A stretch of 56,711 nucleotides of DNA from an uncultured Allomuricauda sp. (GCA_937899065.1 CALBPG010000105.1:1-56711), one strand, 5' to 3'; positions 44,765 through 54,882 are shown, counted from the stretch's first letter. A program made the numbers and translations. Notes: generated from the sequence alone by a model not told the origin.

Positions 44765-46024
44765 CTACTCGCCCATAGCAGCGGCAACCGCTGCAGACAA
44801 ACGCTTATAGGTTCCATTTTGCAATCGCTCACGAATGGCAGAGAACGCATCCAAGGTTTCCACGATATCCTTCATGGTATGCGTAGCCGTTGGAATCATT
44901 CGTAGTAGAATCAATCCTTTAGGAATAACAGGATATACCACAATAGAGCAGAAAATGCCATAGTTCTCACGCAAATCTTTTACCAAAGCCATCGCCTCTG
45001 GAATACTACCGTTAAGATAAACAGGTGTAACACAGCTAGATGTAGTTCCAATATCAAAACCACGTTTTTTCAATCCGTTCTGTAAGGCGTCTACATTTTC
45101 CCATAGTTTGGCTTTCAACTCTGGCATAGTGCGCAACATATCCAATCTTTTCAACGCTCCTTTGACATAAATCATGGGTAATGATTTCGCGAACATTTGT
45201 GAGCGAAGATTGTATTTTAAAAAGTCAATGATTTCTTTATCGGCTGCCAAGAATGCGCCAATACCTGCCATGGATTTGGCGAATGTGGCAAAGTATACAT
45301 CAATATCGTCTTGAACGCCTTGCTCCTCACCTGCTCCTGCACCAGTTTTTCCTAAGGTTCCAAATCCGTGGGCATCATCAACCAGAAGTCTAAATTTGAA
45401 CTTTTCCTTTAGCGCAACGATTTCCCTAAGTTTTCCTTGCTCACCGCGCATTCCGAAAACCCCTTCAGATATTACTAGAATACCACCGCCCGTTTCTTGG
45501 GCCATTTTTGTAGCGCGTTCCAAGTTTTTCTCCAAGCTCGCTACATCGTTGTGCTTGAACGTAAAACGTTTTCCCACGTGTAATCGCACCCCGTCAATAA
45601 TACAGGCGTGACAATCCACATCGTAAACGATAATATCATCTTTGCTCACCAAGGCGTCAATGGCAGACATAATTCCTTGGTAACCAAAATTTAAAAGGTA
45701 AGCGGCCTCTTTGTCTACAAATTGAGCCAATTCATTTTCCAATTGTTCGTGGTAATCGGTATGCCCACTCATCATTCTGGCACCCATAGGGTATGCCGAA
45801 CCGTGTTCATACGCTGCGTCCCCATCAACTTTTTTGACTTCAGGCAAATTAGCCAATCCCAAATAGTCGTTCACACTCCATGTAATGACTTCTTTTCCCT
45901 GAAATCGCATTCGGTTGGAAATAGGACCTTCCAACTTTGGAAAAACGAAATACCCTTCGGCCTGGGAAGCCCATTTCCCTAAAGGGCCTTTGTTTTCAAT
46001 GATTCTGTCAAATAAATCTCTCAT
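44765..46024 (-). CDS. Alpha-oxoamine synthase: serine palmitoyltransferase / cysteate acyltransferase (SulA) type
   Basis: PLP enzyme of 419 residues that condenses an amino acid with an acyl thioester, releasing CO2. The motifs are NDYLGLANLPEVKK, MMSGHTDYHEQLENELA, DDAHGFGTLGKTGAG and TFAKSMAGIGAF with the PLP Lys near residue 250. Serine (sphingolipids), cysteate (sulfonolipids, capnine) and glycine (KBL) are the possible amino acids. The next gene upstream encodes a CysK/CBS-like PLP enzyme and a putative N-acyltransferase faces it. That combination favours cysteate: the F. johnsoniae enzyme of this type makes the capnine precursor. The own promoter 46080-46049 is perfect. Confidence 0.85.
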   Translation of the reverse strand: MRDLFDRIIENKGPLGKWASQAEGYFVFPKLEGPISNRMRFQGKEVITWSVNDYLGLANLPEVKKVDGDAAYEHGSAYPMGARMMSGHTDYHEQLENELAQFVDKEAAYLLNFGYQGIMSAIDALVSKDDIIVYDVDCHACIIDGVRLHVGKRFTFKHNDVASLEKNLERATKMAQETGGGILVISEGVFGMRGEQGKLREIVALKEKFKFRLLVDDAHGFGTLGKTGAGAGEEQGVQDDIDVYFATFAKSMAGIGAFLAADKEIIDFLKYNLRSQMFAKSLPMIYVKGALKRLDMLRTMPELKAKLWENVDALQNGLKKRGFDIGTTSSCVTPVYLNGSIPEAMALVKDLRENYGIFCSIVVYPVIPKGLILLRMIPTATHTMKDIVETLDAFSAIRERLQNGTYKRLSAAVAAAMGE

Positions 46025-46048
46025 CTACCTCTCAAATTGTTTCAACTG

Positions 46049-46080
46049 CAAAAATATAGATTTTTACAATTCCTTTGCAA
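46049..46080 (-). promoter_or_regulatory. Promoter of the alpha-oxoamine synthase gene
   Basis: On the minus strand TTG (46080-46078), a 21-bp spacer and TATTTTTG (46056-46049), exact consensus, end 25 nt before the start codon. The upstream gene is closed by a terminator, so this promoter is needed. Confidence 0.75.
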
Positions 46081-46095
46081 TGCCTGTAAGGCATA

Positions 46096-46122
46096 AAAAA
46101 ACGGTAATGAAAACATTACCGT
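46096..46122 (-). terminator. Terminator after the CBS-like gene
   Basis: ACGGTAATG (46101-46109) and CATTACCGT (46114-46122), loop AAAA, then a T-run on the minus strand. A second smaller hairpin, AATCGCT / AGCGATT (46131-46147), overlaps the stop codon. Confidence 0.85.
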
Positions 46123-46145
46123 GTATCCTAAATCGCTAGTAGCGA

Positions 46146-47186
46146 TTATTTTATGTAATCTACTTTCTCTTGTTCAACGGTTTTGGACGCATCAAGGAAG
46201 CCTTGGTTTTCCATCCAAACGTCGCTGTATACTTTGCTCATGTAACGTGAACCGTGGTCTGGAAAAACAACCACAACATTGCTGTCTTCGGAAAATTCAC
46301 CTTCTTCATTCAGTTGGTAAACCGCCTGCATGGCTGCTCCTGTGGTGTATCCTCCGAAAATACCTTCGGTTTTCGCGACTTTTCGCGCCATATGGGCACT
46401 ATCATCATCTTTTACCTTAGTGTAGCTATCAATAGCTTCAAAATCCGTAGCGGTTGGAATTAAGTTTTTCCCTAACCCTTCAATACGATACGGATAGATT
46501 TCGTTATGGTCGAATTCACCAGTTTTGTGATATTTCTGAAGCACAGAACCATAAGCATCCACACCTAAAACACGAATTGCCGGATTTTGCTCCTTCAAAT
46601 AGCGTGCTATTCCAGAAATTGTACCTCCTGTTCCACTACAAGCCACCAAATGCGTGATTTGCCCACCAGTCTGTTCCCAAATTTCAGGACCCGTAGTGCG
46701 ATAATGCGCCTCGGTATTCAATTCATTGAAATATTGGTTGATGTAAATGGAATTGTCTATTTCAGAATGCAAACGTTTCGCCACCTCATAATACGAACGT
46801 GGGTCATCAGCGCTAACGTGTGCCGGGCACACATGCACCTGAGCACCCATGGAACGCAACATGTCAATTTTATCTGGTGAAGATTTTGAACTCACTGCCA
46901 AAATGCAACGGTATCCCTTCACGATACTCACCATAGCAATACTGAATCCTGTATTTCCTGAGGTGGTTTCAATAATCGTACTCCCGGGTTTAAGTATTCC
47001 CTTTCGTTCGGCTTCTTCAATAATGAAATGCGCAATTCTATCCTTAGCCGAATGGCCTGGATTAAACGATTCCATTTTGGCATAAAACGAACCTGTTAAA
47101 GGTTCTGCTATGGCATTTAATTGAACAAGGGGGGTACTACCGATGAGCTCTAAGATGTTATTGTAGGCCTTAATAGGTTTATTCAT
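46146..47186 (-). CDS. Cysteine synthase / cystathionine beta-synthase family PLP enzyme, candidate cysteate synthase
   Basis: Fold-type II PLP enzyme of 346 residues. The PLP Lys is in [14 protein letters not shown] near residue 48, the amino-acid loop is [12 protein letters not shown], and the phosphate loop is [11 protein letters not shown]. The C-terminus has no CBS domain and no CysE-binding tail. In a normal cell it would make cysteine or cystathionine. Here it sits directly upstream of an alpha-oxoamine synthase, so it may supply L-cysteate (from O-phosphoserine or O-acetylserine and sulfite). HPGHSA differs from the usual NPGGSVKDR. A TATTTTTG -7 element lies 49 nt upstream (47243-47236). 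Confidence 0.85.
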   Translation of the reverse strand: MNKPIKAYNNILELIGSTPLVQLNAIAEPLTGSFYAKMESFNPGHSAKDRIAHFIIEEAERKGILKPGSTIIETTSGNTGFSIAMVSIVKGYRCILAVSSKSSPDKIDMLRSMGAQVHVCPAHVSADDPRSYYEVAKRLHSEIDNSIYINQYFNELNTEAHYRTTGPEIWEQTGGQITHLVACSGTGGTISGIARYLKEQNPAIRVLGVDAYGSVLQKYHKTGEFDHNEIYPYRIEGLGKNLIPTATDFEAIDSYTKVKDDDSAHMARKVAKTEGIFGGYTTGAAMQAVYQLNEEGEFSEDSNVVVVFPDHGSRYMSKVYSDVWMENQGFLDASKTVEQEKVDYIK

Positions 47187-47235
47187 AACTAGTTTAGATG
47201 AGGAGTAAACGTGCTAGCGCTCCGATTATTCCGTG

Positions 47236-47243
47236 CAAAAATA
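47236..47243 (-). promoter_or_regulatory. -7 element for the CBS-like gene
   Basis: The minus strand reads TATTTTTG, an exact match, about 50 nt before the start codon at 47186. No TTG at 17-23 bp. Confidence 0.4.
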
Positions 47244-47255
47244 GCATTTTTTATT

Positions 47256-49397
47256 TTAGGGGGTTTTTCCTTCCAAATCCAACAAAAAGGCATATTCCTT
47301 GGCCGTTTCTTTCAAGGATTCGAATCTCCCAGAGGCCCCTCCATGACCTGCATCCATATTGGTATCCAAAAACAAAAGATTGTCGTCTGTTTTCATCTCT
47401 CGAAGCTTAGCTACCCATTTGGCGGGTTCCCAATATTGCACCTGAGAGTCATGCAGACCCGTAGAAACGTAAAGGTTTGGGTAGGCCTTTTCTTCCACAT
47501 TATCATAAGGCGAATACGTCTTGATGTACTTGTAGTATTCCTCATCATTTGGATTACCCCACTCATCATATTCGCCTGTGGTCAGCGGAATGGAATCGTC
47601 CAGCATCGTGGTAATTACATCCACAAAGGGAACGGCCGCAATGACTCCATTGTATAGTTCTGGCGCCATGTTTACAATGGCTCCCATCAAAAGTCCACCG
47701 GCTGAGCCACCCATGGCATACAAATGCTCCGCGGAGGTGTACTTTTCAGCAATCAAGAACTTGGAGCAATCCACAAAGTCTGTGAAGGTGTTTTTCTTAT
47801 TGAGTAGTTTTCCGTCTTCATACCAGGGCCTCCCGAGATATTCCCCGCCACGGATATGCGCAATAGCGTATACAAATCCCCTATCCAGCAAACTTAATCG
47901 AACCGATGAAAAATAAGGGTCAATCGTGCTACCGTAGGAACCGTATGCGTACTGAAGCAATGGACTGGAACCATCCAACGGGGTATCCTTCTTGTAAATC
48001 AATGAGATTGGAATTTTCTTTCCGTCCCTTGCAGGAGCCCACAAACGTTTGGTTTCGTAGTTTTCAGAGGCGAACTTTCCACCCAAAACTTCTTGTTGTT
48101 TCAAAACGGTTTTTTCTCCGGTAGACATGTTATAATCGACCACGGAGTAAGGCGTTCCCATTTCGTTGAAGTAGTAGCGCAAGATATTAGTGTCAAAATC
48201 CAAGTTTACCGAGGTTCCTGCTACATAGGTTTCGCTATCAAAGGGAAGGAATTTGGAATCGCTGCCGTCCCATCGCACAATTTTCATCCGGTTCAGGCCG
48301 TTCTCTCGCTCCGACAATACATAGTATTCCTTAAAGATTTCAATATCTTCCAACAAAACGTCCTCTCTGATGGGAAAGAATTCTTGCCATTGAGAGGAAT
48401 CCGTCTCGGTCAAGTTGGATTGCATCAACTTAAAGTTGGTTGCATCGTCTTTATTGGTGAGAATGTAAAAGGTATCGGCATAATGGGAAATGGAGTATTC
48501 CAACCCTCTCTTACGCTCCGAAAAAATACGAAACGTTCCATCCGGCTGATTCGCTTCTAATATGCGGTACTCTGTCGTCAAAGTACTTGCAGAGCCAATA
48601 ATGATGTACTTTCTTGACTTTGATTTGTATACAAAGGCGCTGTAGGTGTCATCCTTCTCGTGGAATACCAATTCATCTTCCGAAGCTGCAGTGCCCAATT
48701 TGTGGCGATAAATACGGTCTGACCGAAGGGTAACCGGGTCTTTTTTGGTGTAATACAGCGTTTTGTTGTCATCTGCCCATACCGAAGTTCCTGTTGTATT
48801 CTCAATTTTATCGGGATACACTTCCCCGGTCTTCAGATTTTTGATTTGAATATGGTATTGTCTACGAGAGATGGTATCTACTCCAAAGGAAGCCAACGTA
48901 TTGTCTGGGCTAATCGATATTCCTCTCAAGTTGAAAAACTCATGGTCCTTTGCGAGCACGTTGCAATCGAACAGAATTTGTTCTGGGTTGTCCAAGGTTT
49001 CTTCATGACGACTGAAAATCGGATACTCTTTGTTGGTTTCATATCGGGTTACGTACCAATACCCATTCAGTTTATACGGTACAGAACTATCGTCTTCTTT
49101 GATTCTCCCCTTCATTTCTTCAAACAAGGCCTTTTGAAAGTCCTTCGTATGGGCCGTAGTCTTTTCGTAATAGTCGTTTTCCTCGGTCAGATAATCCAGC
49201 ACCGCTTGGTCAGTGCGGTCGTTCATCCAATAATAGTTATCCACACGGGTATCGTTATGAAGCGTAAGTTCCTTTGCAATTTTTTTGGCAACCGGGGGTT
49301 GGTTCTCTTCCATGGACTGGGTTTTCTCTTTTTTACAAGCGAGCACAAAAGTAAGGCAGGCCGCCATAAAAAGGGTTGGTTTTTGATAGCGAATCAT
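47256..49397 (-). CDS. S9 family peptidase (oligopeptidase B / PtrB-like), exported lipoprotein
   Basis: Prolyl-oligopeptidase-family serine peptidase, 713 residues. Signal peptide with lipobox FVLAC, a linker, then an N-terminal beta-propeller (residues about 60-440). The alpha/beta hydrolase domain has catalytic Ser in MGGSAGG near residue 565, Asp in STGLHDSQV and His in [24 protein letters not shown] and [16 protein letters not shown] are typical of PtrB, which cleaves after basic residues. Start 49397 (MIRYQKPT) is chosen; the frame continues upstream to 49616 but overlaps the divergent YbaB gene. Confidence 0.94.
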   Translation of the reverse strand: MIRYQKPTLFMAACLTFVLACKKEKTQSMEENQPPVAKKIAKELTLHNDTRVDNYYWMNDRTDQAVLDYLTEENDYYEKTTAHTKDFQKALFEEMKGRIKEDDSSVPYKLNGYWYVTRYETNKEYPIFSRHEETLDNPEQILFDCNVLAKDHEFFNLRGISISPDNTLASFGVDTISRRQYHIQIKNLKTGEVYPDKIENTTGTSVWADDNKTLYYTKKDPVTLRSDRIYRHKLGTAASEDELVFHEKDDTYSAFVYKSKSRKYIIIGSASTLTTEYRILEANQPDGTFRIFSERKRGLEYSISHYADTFYILTNKDDATNFKLMQSNLTETDSSQWQEFFPIREDVLLEDIEIFKEYYVLSERENGLNRMKIVRWDGSDSKFLPFDSETYVAGTSVNLDFDTNILRYYFNEMGTPYSVVDYNMSTGEKTVLKQQEVLGGKFASENYETKRLWAPARDGKKIPISLIYKKDTPLDGSSPLLQYAYGSYGSTIDPYFSSVRLSLLDRGFVYAIAHIRGGEYLGRPWYEDGKLLNKKNTFTDFVDCSKFLIAEKYTSAEHLYAMGGSAGGLLMGAIVNMAPELYNGVIAAVPFVDVITTMLDDSIPLTTGEYDEWGNPNDEEYYKYIKTYSPYDNVEEKAYPNLYVSTGLHDSQVQYWEPAKWVAKLREMKTDDNLLFLDTNMDAGHGGASGRFESLKETAKEYAFLLDLEGKTP

Positions 49398-49423
49398 AGG
49401 TGTTTTGATTTTGACCAATTTAC

Positions 49424-49431
49424 TACATTTG
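49424..49431 (+). promoter_or_regulatory. -7 element deciding the ybaB start
   Basis: TACATTTG is an exact TAnnTTTG match, with TTG 16 bp upstream (49405-49407). Transcription would begin near 49437, after the ATG at 49432 but before the ATG at 49459, which supports 49459 as the start. Confidence 0.55.
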
Positions 49432-49458
49432 ATGTCAGAAAAACAAAAGGAAAAAACA

Positions 49459-49785
49459 ATGTTTGGAGATTTAATGGGCATGATGGGCAAACTAAAGGAA
49501 ACCCAAGAGAAAATGAAGCAAGCCAAAGCTAGGCTTGAACATATTCTGGTTGATGAAGCCTCACAAGATGGACGCATTAAAGTAACCCTTACCGCAAATC
49601 GTGAAATCAAATCCATTCAAATTGATGATAGTTTGCTTCAAGACAAGGAAGAACTTGAGGATTTTTTAGTGACGACCTTAAATAAGGCGATTGCAAAAGC
49701 AGACAAAATACAGGAAGCTGAATTGTCCAGCGTAGCCAAAGATGGCATGCCCAACATTCCGGGGATGGATAGTTTCTTCAAATAA
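49459..49785 (+). CDS. ybaB: YbaB/EbfC nucleoid-associated protein
   Basis: Small DNA-binding protein of 108 residues that forms a tweezer-like dimer. It starts [21 protein letters not shown] and continues with a helical segment and a beta hairpin ([20 protein letters not shown]), then a conserved helix and the C-terminal [13 protein letters not shown]. The longer starts at 49405 and 49432 are rejected because of the promoter position and the family N-terminus. Not next to dnaX/recR as in many bacteria. Its stop directly abuts that of the convergent aldolase. Confidence 0.93.
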   Translation: MFGDLMGMMGKLKETQEKMKQAKARLEHILVDEASQDGRIKVTLTANREIKSIQIDDSLLQDKEELEDFLVTTLNKAIAKADKIQEAELSSVAKDGMPNIPGMDSFFK

Positions 49786-50814
49786 CTACCCAAATAACTT
49801 TACGAGTTGCTCTAAAAGATGCTGATGCATCTTATCCGTATAATCAAGGTGCGTGACCATCCGCAGTTTCCCCTGCCCCATTCCAATAATGGAGATTTCT
49901 TTTTCAGATAATTTATTGAGAAAATCCGTTTCGGAAATTTGGTTTTCGTCCAACTCAAAAATGAGAATATTGGTTTCTTGTGGTTCTACTTTTTTGACCA
50001 CGGACAAATTGGCTAAAGTATTTCCCAATTCCTTTGCTTTTTCATGGTCCTCATGGAGTCTTGTGACATGATTTTCCAAGGCATACACTCCAGCAGCGGC
50101 CAAGTATCCCGATTGACGCATTCCGCCACCTAAAACTTTGCGAACACGAAGGGCTTTGTCGATGATTTTTTGGCTTCCTACTAGTACTGCACAATCTGGA
50201 AATCAGAGCACTATGCTCTACAAAACTCTGATAGAATAAAACAATTCCACATACTCTTTACGGTTTTCATTTCTAGCCACCAAAGCATTCCATAGGCGTG
50301 CCCCATCCAGATGATATTTTAGACCATGGTCATCACATACTTTTCGGATGGCTTTCAATTCTTCAAAATCCCAACACGCCCCACCTCCTTTGTTTGTGGT
50401 GTTTTCAATACAAACCAAAGTGGTCAAAGGGCTATGATAAAAATCTGGCGGATTAATGGCCTTTTCTACCTGCTCGGCGGTCATCATCCCGCGATGACCA
50501 TCTACCAACTTGCAAGAAACCCCACTATTAAAACTTACCCCTCCCCCTTCATAGTTGTACACATGCGCATATTTATCACAAATCAACTGTTCCCCGGGTT
50601 GTGTATGTACCTTAATCGCCGTCTGATTGGTCATGGTACCGCTGGGGAAAAATAACGAGGCTTCCATATCAAAGTATTCAGCCACCTTTTCTTCCAATGC
50701 GATTACCGAAGGGTCATTTTTAAAAACGTCATCCCCGACCGCAGCGTTCATCATGGCATCCAACATGCCTGGTGTTGGCCGTGTAACGGTATCACTTATC
50801 AAATTTACTTTCAT
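49786..50814 (-). pseudogene. ltaE: Low-specificity L-threonine aldolase, interrupted by a 17-codon corrupted patch
   Basis: PLP enzyme splitting L-threonine into glycine and acetaldehyde; full frame 342 codons. Intact parts: N-terminus NLISDTVTRPTPGMLDAM, DDVFKNDP, GTMTNQTAIK, and after the break VLVGSQKIIDKALRVRKVLGGGMRQSGYLAAAGVYALENHV. Between them, 50188-50238 (17 codons) is wrong: homologues have DSxxxCLSKGLGxPVGS, with the PLP Lys, while here the frame reads YSIRVL, TAG, SIVL, TGA, FPDCA. The number of codons is exactly right, so only substitutions occurred, and the PLP Lys is lost. Everything else is intact. Confidence 0.92.
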
Positions 50815-50823
50815 AGAAGCGCT

Positions 50824-53226
50824 TTAGTGCATACAGGCCATTCCAATGGGAGAACCGTCTGGAATTTTGGGTGCAGGAATTACCTCAAAAGCAGAGGGAG
50901 CTTTTAAAAACGCATCAATACGTCGCACCATTTCTTGGGAAACGGGGTTTTTGTCTTTGGTCAACAATTTTGATTTGACATCCTTCAAGCCAGAAAAAGC
51001 AATCCCATTTACTTGTGGATGTACTTCTTTGTGCGCTGCAAGATTCATCATATGATACAATACCCTGAAGTTGATAGTGCTTTGCACGTTGGCAATGTAA
51101 CCATCCTTATGGTTTTTGAATAGGGTTTGGTCTGCTAGGGTATCCAACAAATCTGCAAGACCGAGTTGCTCTGAGTTCAAGTTTTTCTGATGCATTAGTC
51201 GTGAAGCCCTTTGAGGGTGCAACAAGGCTCCCAAACTCATATCTGCCGATGTCTCTGCAGCACCGAGAGGGTCGAATGCCGTTCCTGTTCTTCCCTTGAA
51301 AGATTCTCGGCTTCTTCCATAACCAATCGCTCTAGGGGGAAACAAGGCCAATTTATCTTCTGGGATGGCTACTTCAGCAGCATCCAAAGTTTTTAAGAAT
51401 GCTGTTAAAGCTTTTCGCTGCACATCCGCTGGAACGACTTTTACTACCCTTTGTCCTCCTCCTTTCACAGCATAGTTATAATCCAAACCGGCAATCCATT
51501 TGCTGGTTGCTTCGGTTTGATAGCGATGAAAGAAAAACAACGGAACGAACACATCCTCTAATTGTGAGTAGGGTTCACCAGAACGAATATTATCGACAGA
51601 GAAGTTTTTAATAGCCGTTTTACGGATTTCAAGCATGTTTTCCAACTCGGTACCAGCCTCTTCTCCGTTATCCCATAAATGACCATAGGCATGCGCGCCA
51701 CCCAAGGGTCTTGAGTCTTGGTCAGAAATATAGCGCAACCCTTCATCAAAAGCTTTGTCCAAAAGGGCACTCAATTGTTCAGTTTCATCTGAACCATCCT
51801 CAAATTGTGCATAGGAATACGCCACGGTGACCTTATCCCATTCCCCAATACCTGTATCGTAGGCATTGCTCAAATCCAAAGCCCCCTCTTTCATGGCCAT
51901 CTGAGGATGCGGATAGTCCATTACGGAAGCGCGGTTATTTGTGCTTGCGGCAAAGTTGTGGGCGAATCCTAGGGTATGCCCAATTTCGTGTGCAGACAAC
52001 TGTCGAATACGGGCCAGTGCCATGTCTAACATGGGTTTATTGTTTTGGTCACCCTCCGCAAATGGGCGATTCATGAGTGCCTGTGCAATCATAAAATCTT
52101 GGCGAATACGAAGACTTCCCAAACTTACATGTCCTTTGATGATTTCGCCTGTTCGCGGGTCGGAAACGCTATTTCCATAACTCCAACCTCTTGTAGAACG
52201 ATGTACCCATTGTATCACGTTGTAGCGCACATCCAAAGGATCCGCATCATCAGGAAGAATTTTTACTTGAAAAGCATCTTTGAAGCCAATGGACTCAAAG
52301 GCTTGGTTCCACCATCTTCCTCCCTCTAAAAGTGCGGAACGTACTGGTTCGGGGGTACCATTGTCCAAATAATAAATAATGGGTTCCACCGCTTCGCTGA
52401 CTTCGGCTTTTGGGTTCTTCTTTTCCAGACGATGACGACGGACAAAGCGTTTTACCAATGATTCTTCTACGGGAGAAGCATAATCGTAATAAACGAAGGG
52501 ATACGAGCCACAACGTGGGTCATACTTTCGAGGTTTGTATCCGTCATCAGGCAATTCAATAAAGGAGTGGTGTTGCGCTACAGTAACCAAACTTGGATTT
52601 GGTGTTACGGAACGAATCAATCGACCTGTCGGTTCACCGGAAAAGGTCAGAATAACATCAAACTCAACATTTTTGGGGAAAGCCTTGGTGCGCTCAAATC
52701 CTAAGGCACTTTTAGAAGCATCGAGTTTGTAAGAGCCCTGCTTGGTCTGTTTCAAACGTCTGGATACCCCATGTGCATCCTGCATCAAAAACCCACTGAT
52801 ATCTATTAAATAATGCCCTTTGGATTCCTCCACAATTGGAAATCCAAACAGATTAGACTTCGCGAAAGCTTGCTCCACAGAAGCTTTTTCCAATGCGTTG
52901 GACGTATTGGCCCGATAGTATAAATTCGGTTGAACCAACAGCAATTTGTTTCCGGCCTTTTGAAAAAACACTATTTGTTCACTCCCCAACTGACCACGAT
53001 CCAATCCAATATCATTATTTCCTATTCCGCTGCTTAGCGCATATACGTAAAGGAATTCTTTATTGAGTTCATCTACTTCCAAATAGACCTTGTCCGAGGT
53101 GTCATCATAATAAAAGTTGAAGAAACCTGTGAACTTTTGAAAGTCTTTGGTTTTTTCGAAGGATTGCCCCAAGAGTTGAAGGACACCGAACATCGGCACC
53201 AATAAACAGAGTACTCTTTTCCCCAT
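50824..53226 (-). CDS. Zinc-dependent metalloprotease (DUF5117/DUF4953)
   Basis: Exported protease of 800 residues. After the signal peptide comes the DUF5117-like N-terminal part (FFNFYYDDTSDKVYLEVDE). The catalytic motif HEIGHTLGFAHNF (HExxHxxGxxH) lies near residue 410, with SVMDYPHP as a Met-turn, so it belongs to the metzincin-like group. No secretion tail is seen. Start 53226 (MGKRV) is an ATG, whereas the longer frame to 53253 needs a TTG. It is 9 bp upstream of the aldolase gene, so the two are co-transcribed. Confidence 0.92.
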   Translation of the reverse strand: MGKRVLCLLVPMFGVLQLLGQSFEKTKDFQKFTGFFNFYYDDTSDKVYLEVDELNKEFLYVYALSSGIGNNDIGLDRGQLGSEQIVFFQKAGNKLLLVQPNLYYRANTSNALEKASVEQAFAKSNLFGFPIVEESKGHYLIDISGFLMQDAHGVSRRLKQTKQGSYKLDASKSALGFERTKAFPKNVEFDVILTFSGEPTGRLIRSVTPNPSLVTVAQHHSFIELPDDGYKPRKYDPRCGSYPFVYYDYASPVEESLVKRFVRRHRLEKKNPKAEVSEAVEPIIYYLDNGTPEPVRSALLEGGRWWNQAFESIGFKDAFQVKILPDDADPLDVRYNVIQWVHRSTRGWSYGNSVSDPRTGEIIKGHVSLGSLRIRQDFMIAQALMNRPFAEGDQNNKPMLDMALARIRQLSAHEIGHTLGFAHNFAASTNNRASVMDYPHPQMAMKEGALDLSNAYDTGIGEWDKVTVAYSYAQFEDGSDETEQLSALLDKAFDEGLRYISDQDSRPLGGAHAYGHLWDNGEEAGTELENMLEIRKTAIKNFSVDNIRSGEPYSQLEDVFVPLFFFHRYQTEATSKWIAGLDYNYAVKGGGQRVVKVVPADVQRKALTAFLKTLDAAEVAIPEDKLALFPPRAIGYGRSRESFKGRTGTAFDPLGAAETSADMSLGALLHPQRASRLMHQKNLNSEQLGLADLLDTLADQTLFKNHKDGYIANVQSTINFRVLYHMMNLAAHKEVHPQVNGIAFSGLKDVKSKLLTKDKNPVSQEMVRRIDAFLKAPSAFEVIPAPKIPDGSPIGMACMH

Positions 53227-53409
53227 AATAAGATTTTTTTTAAAAATAGTCAAAATCGCATTTTGAATAAGAATAAAAGGGGATTTGATTAAAATTGATT
53301 GATTCTTGAATAAAACTACCTTTTCATTGCTAATACCTTAATTATTGGAATGTTTTTTTAAATCCTTTGTCTTTACTCATTATGTTAAAAACAGTATCTT
53401 CAGAACACC

Positions 53410-54882
53410 ATGCACGAAAAAAAAGACCCGATTATTTTTTCTTCATACGAACCTCGTGAAGGGCTTTTTGATGAAGTTTTTGAAGACAACGGTTCGGTAA
53501 AGTCCATTTATAAAACCCTTTTCGACTTATACGGGGGCCATTCGGTGAACGATTACGAAAATCTAAACAACAAAGCCAAAGCTTCTTTTTTCAATCAAGG
53601 CATCACTTTTCAAGTGTACGACAATGAACAAACGCAGGAAAAAATATTTCCTTTTGACCTTTTCCCACGCATCATACATCCTTTAGAATGGGAAATCATT
53701 GAGAAAGGAGCCATTCAGCGAAGTCGGGCGCTCAATCTTTTCCTTTGGGACATTTACCATGATAAGAAGATTATCAAGGACAAAGTTGTGCCTTTGGACT
53801 TACTGAGCTCATCGGAGCATTACTTGCACCAGATGATGCATTTGGACCCACCAGGAAAAATATATAACCACATTTCGGGAACGGACCTTATCAAACATTC
53901 TGACGGGGAATATTATGTGTTGGAAGATAATATTCGCTGTCCCTCTGGGGTTAGCTATGTTATCTGCAACCGTACGGCGCTGAAACGAGCTTTGTTTGGG
54001 GTTTTCAACCATTACCAGGCACACTCTGTGACCAACTACGCGGGAAATTTGCTTCAAATTTTGGAAACGGTTATACCGCGCGGTGTGGACAATCCTAACT
54101 GTGTGGTTATCTCTCCTGGGCGATTCAATTCAGCCTATTATGAACATTCCTATCTGGCCAAGGCCATGGGCGTTGAGTTGGTGGAAGGGCAAGACTTGTT
54201 TGTGGAGAACGACTTTGTGTACATGAAAACCATAAATGGTCCAGAGCGAGTGGATATCATTTATCGCAGAATTGACGACGCCTTTATTGACCCTTTGGAG
54301 TTTAGACCTGATTCAGCTCTTGGGGTACCAGGATTGTTCGCAGCTTACAAAAAAGGGAATGTTTGCTTGGCCAATGCTCCCGGTACCGGGGTTGCCGACG
54401 ACAAGGCCGTGTATACCTACATGCCCGAAATCATAAAGTATTATTTGGATGAGGCACCCATATTGAATAATGTGCATACCTACAGGTGTAGCAGACCAGA
54501 TGAATTGAAATATGTTTTGGAAAACATAGATAAACTAGTCATCAAACCGGTGGATGAGGCTGGAGGATATGGCATTTCCATTGGCAACCAATTGACCAAA
54601 TCCGAAATTGAAAAGGTTAAGGCCACCATAAAAGAACATCCTCGAAAATATATTGCCCAACCCATACTTTCACTGTCCGTCCATCCCACCTATATCGAAG
54701 AGGAAGGGTCTTTTGAACAACGTCATGTTGACCTGCGCACCTTTACCTTGCTGGGAAAAGACAAAGATTTTGTATTGAAAGGCGGTCTTACCCGCGTAGC
54801 GTTGCGCAAAGGAAATCTTATCGTGAATTCTTCACAAGGCGGAGGGTCGAAAGACACTTGGGTCTTAAAAAACGAAGCGTAA
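53410..54882 (+). CDS. Circularly permuted type 2 ATP-grasp protein
   Basis: Predicted ATP-dependent ligase of 490 residues (CP_ATPgrasp, DUF404/DUF407). N-terminal blocks FDEVFEDNGSVKSIYKTLFD and FFNQGITFQVYD, middle PRIIHPLEWEIIEKGAIQRSRALNLFLWDIYHD, GEYYVLEDNIRCPSGVSYV, and late KPVDEAGGYGISIG, which holds ATP- and Mg-binding residues. Partner genes encode an alpha-E protein and a transglutaminase-like protein. This set is predicted to form and remove peptide-like amide bonds, but the substrate is unknown. The downstream gene starts 2 bp after the stop, so they form one operon. Confidence 0.93.
   Translation: MHEKKDPIIFSSYEPREGLFDEVFEDNGSVKSIYKTLFDLYGGHSVNDYENLNNKAKASFFNQGITFQVYDNEQTQEKIFPFDLFPRIIHPLEWEIIEKGAIQRSRALNLFLWDIYHDKKIIKDKVVPLDLLSSSEHYLHQMMHLDPPGKIYNHISGTDLIKHSDGEYYVLEDNIRCPSGVSYVICNRTALKRALFGVFNHYQAHSVTNYAGNLLQILETVIPRGVDNPNCVVISPGRFNSAYYEHSYLAKAMGVELVEGQDLFVENDFVYMKTINGPERVDIIYRRIDDAFIDPLEFRPDSALGVPGLFAAYKKGNVCLANAPGTGVADDKAVYTYMPEIIKYYLDEAPILNNVHTYRCSRPDELKYVLENIDKLVIKPVDEAGGYGISIGNQLTKSEIEKVKATIKEHPRKYIAQPILSLSVHPTYIEEEGSFEQRHVDLRTFTLLGKDKDFVLKGGLTRVALRKGNLIVNSSQGGGSKDTWVLKNEA

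Noticed and set aside
48846..49532. Plus-strand open frame of 228 codons opposite the S9 peptidase
   Set aside because: The peptidase frame explains the conserved motifs; the plus-strand frame has no recognisable domain and overlaps the YbaB start.
50122..50217. Frameshift in ltaE
   Set aside because: Translating through shows the same frame on both sides with the exact number of codons; the problem is substitutions and stops, not an indel.
9589..50238. Recoding of TGA as an amino acid
   Set aside because: TGA is used as a normal stop (for example in genes ending at 6900 and 22430), and TAG and TAA also appear among the premature stops.
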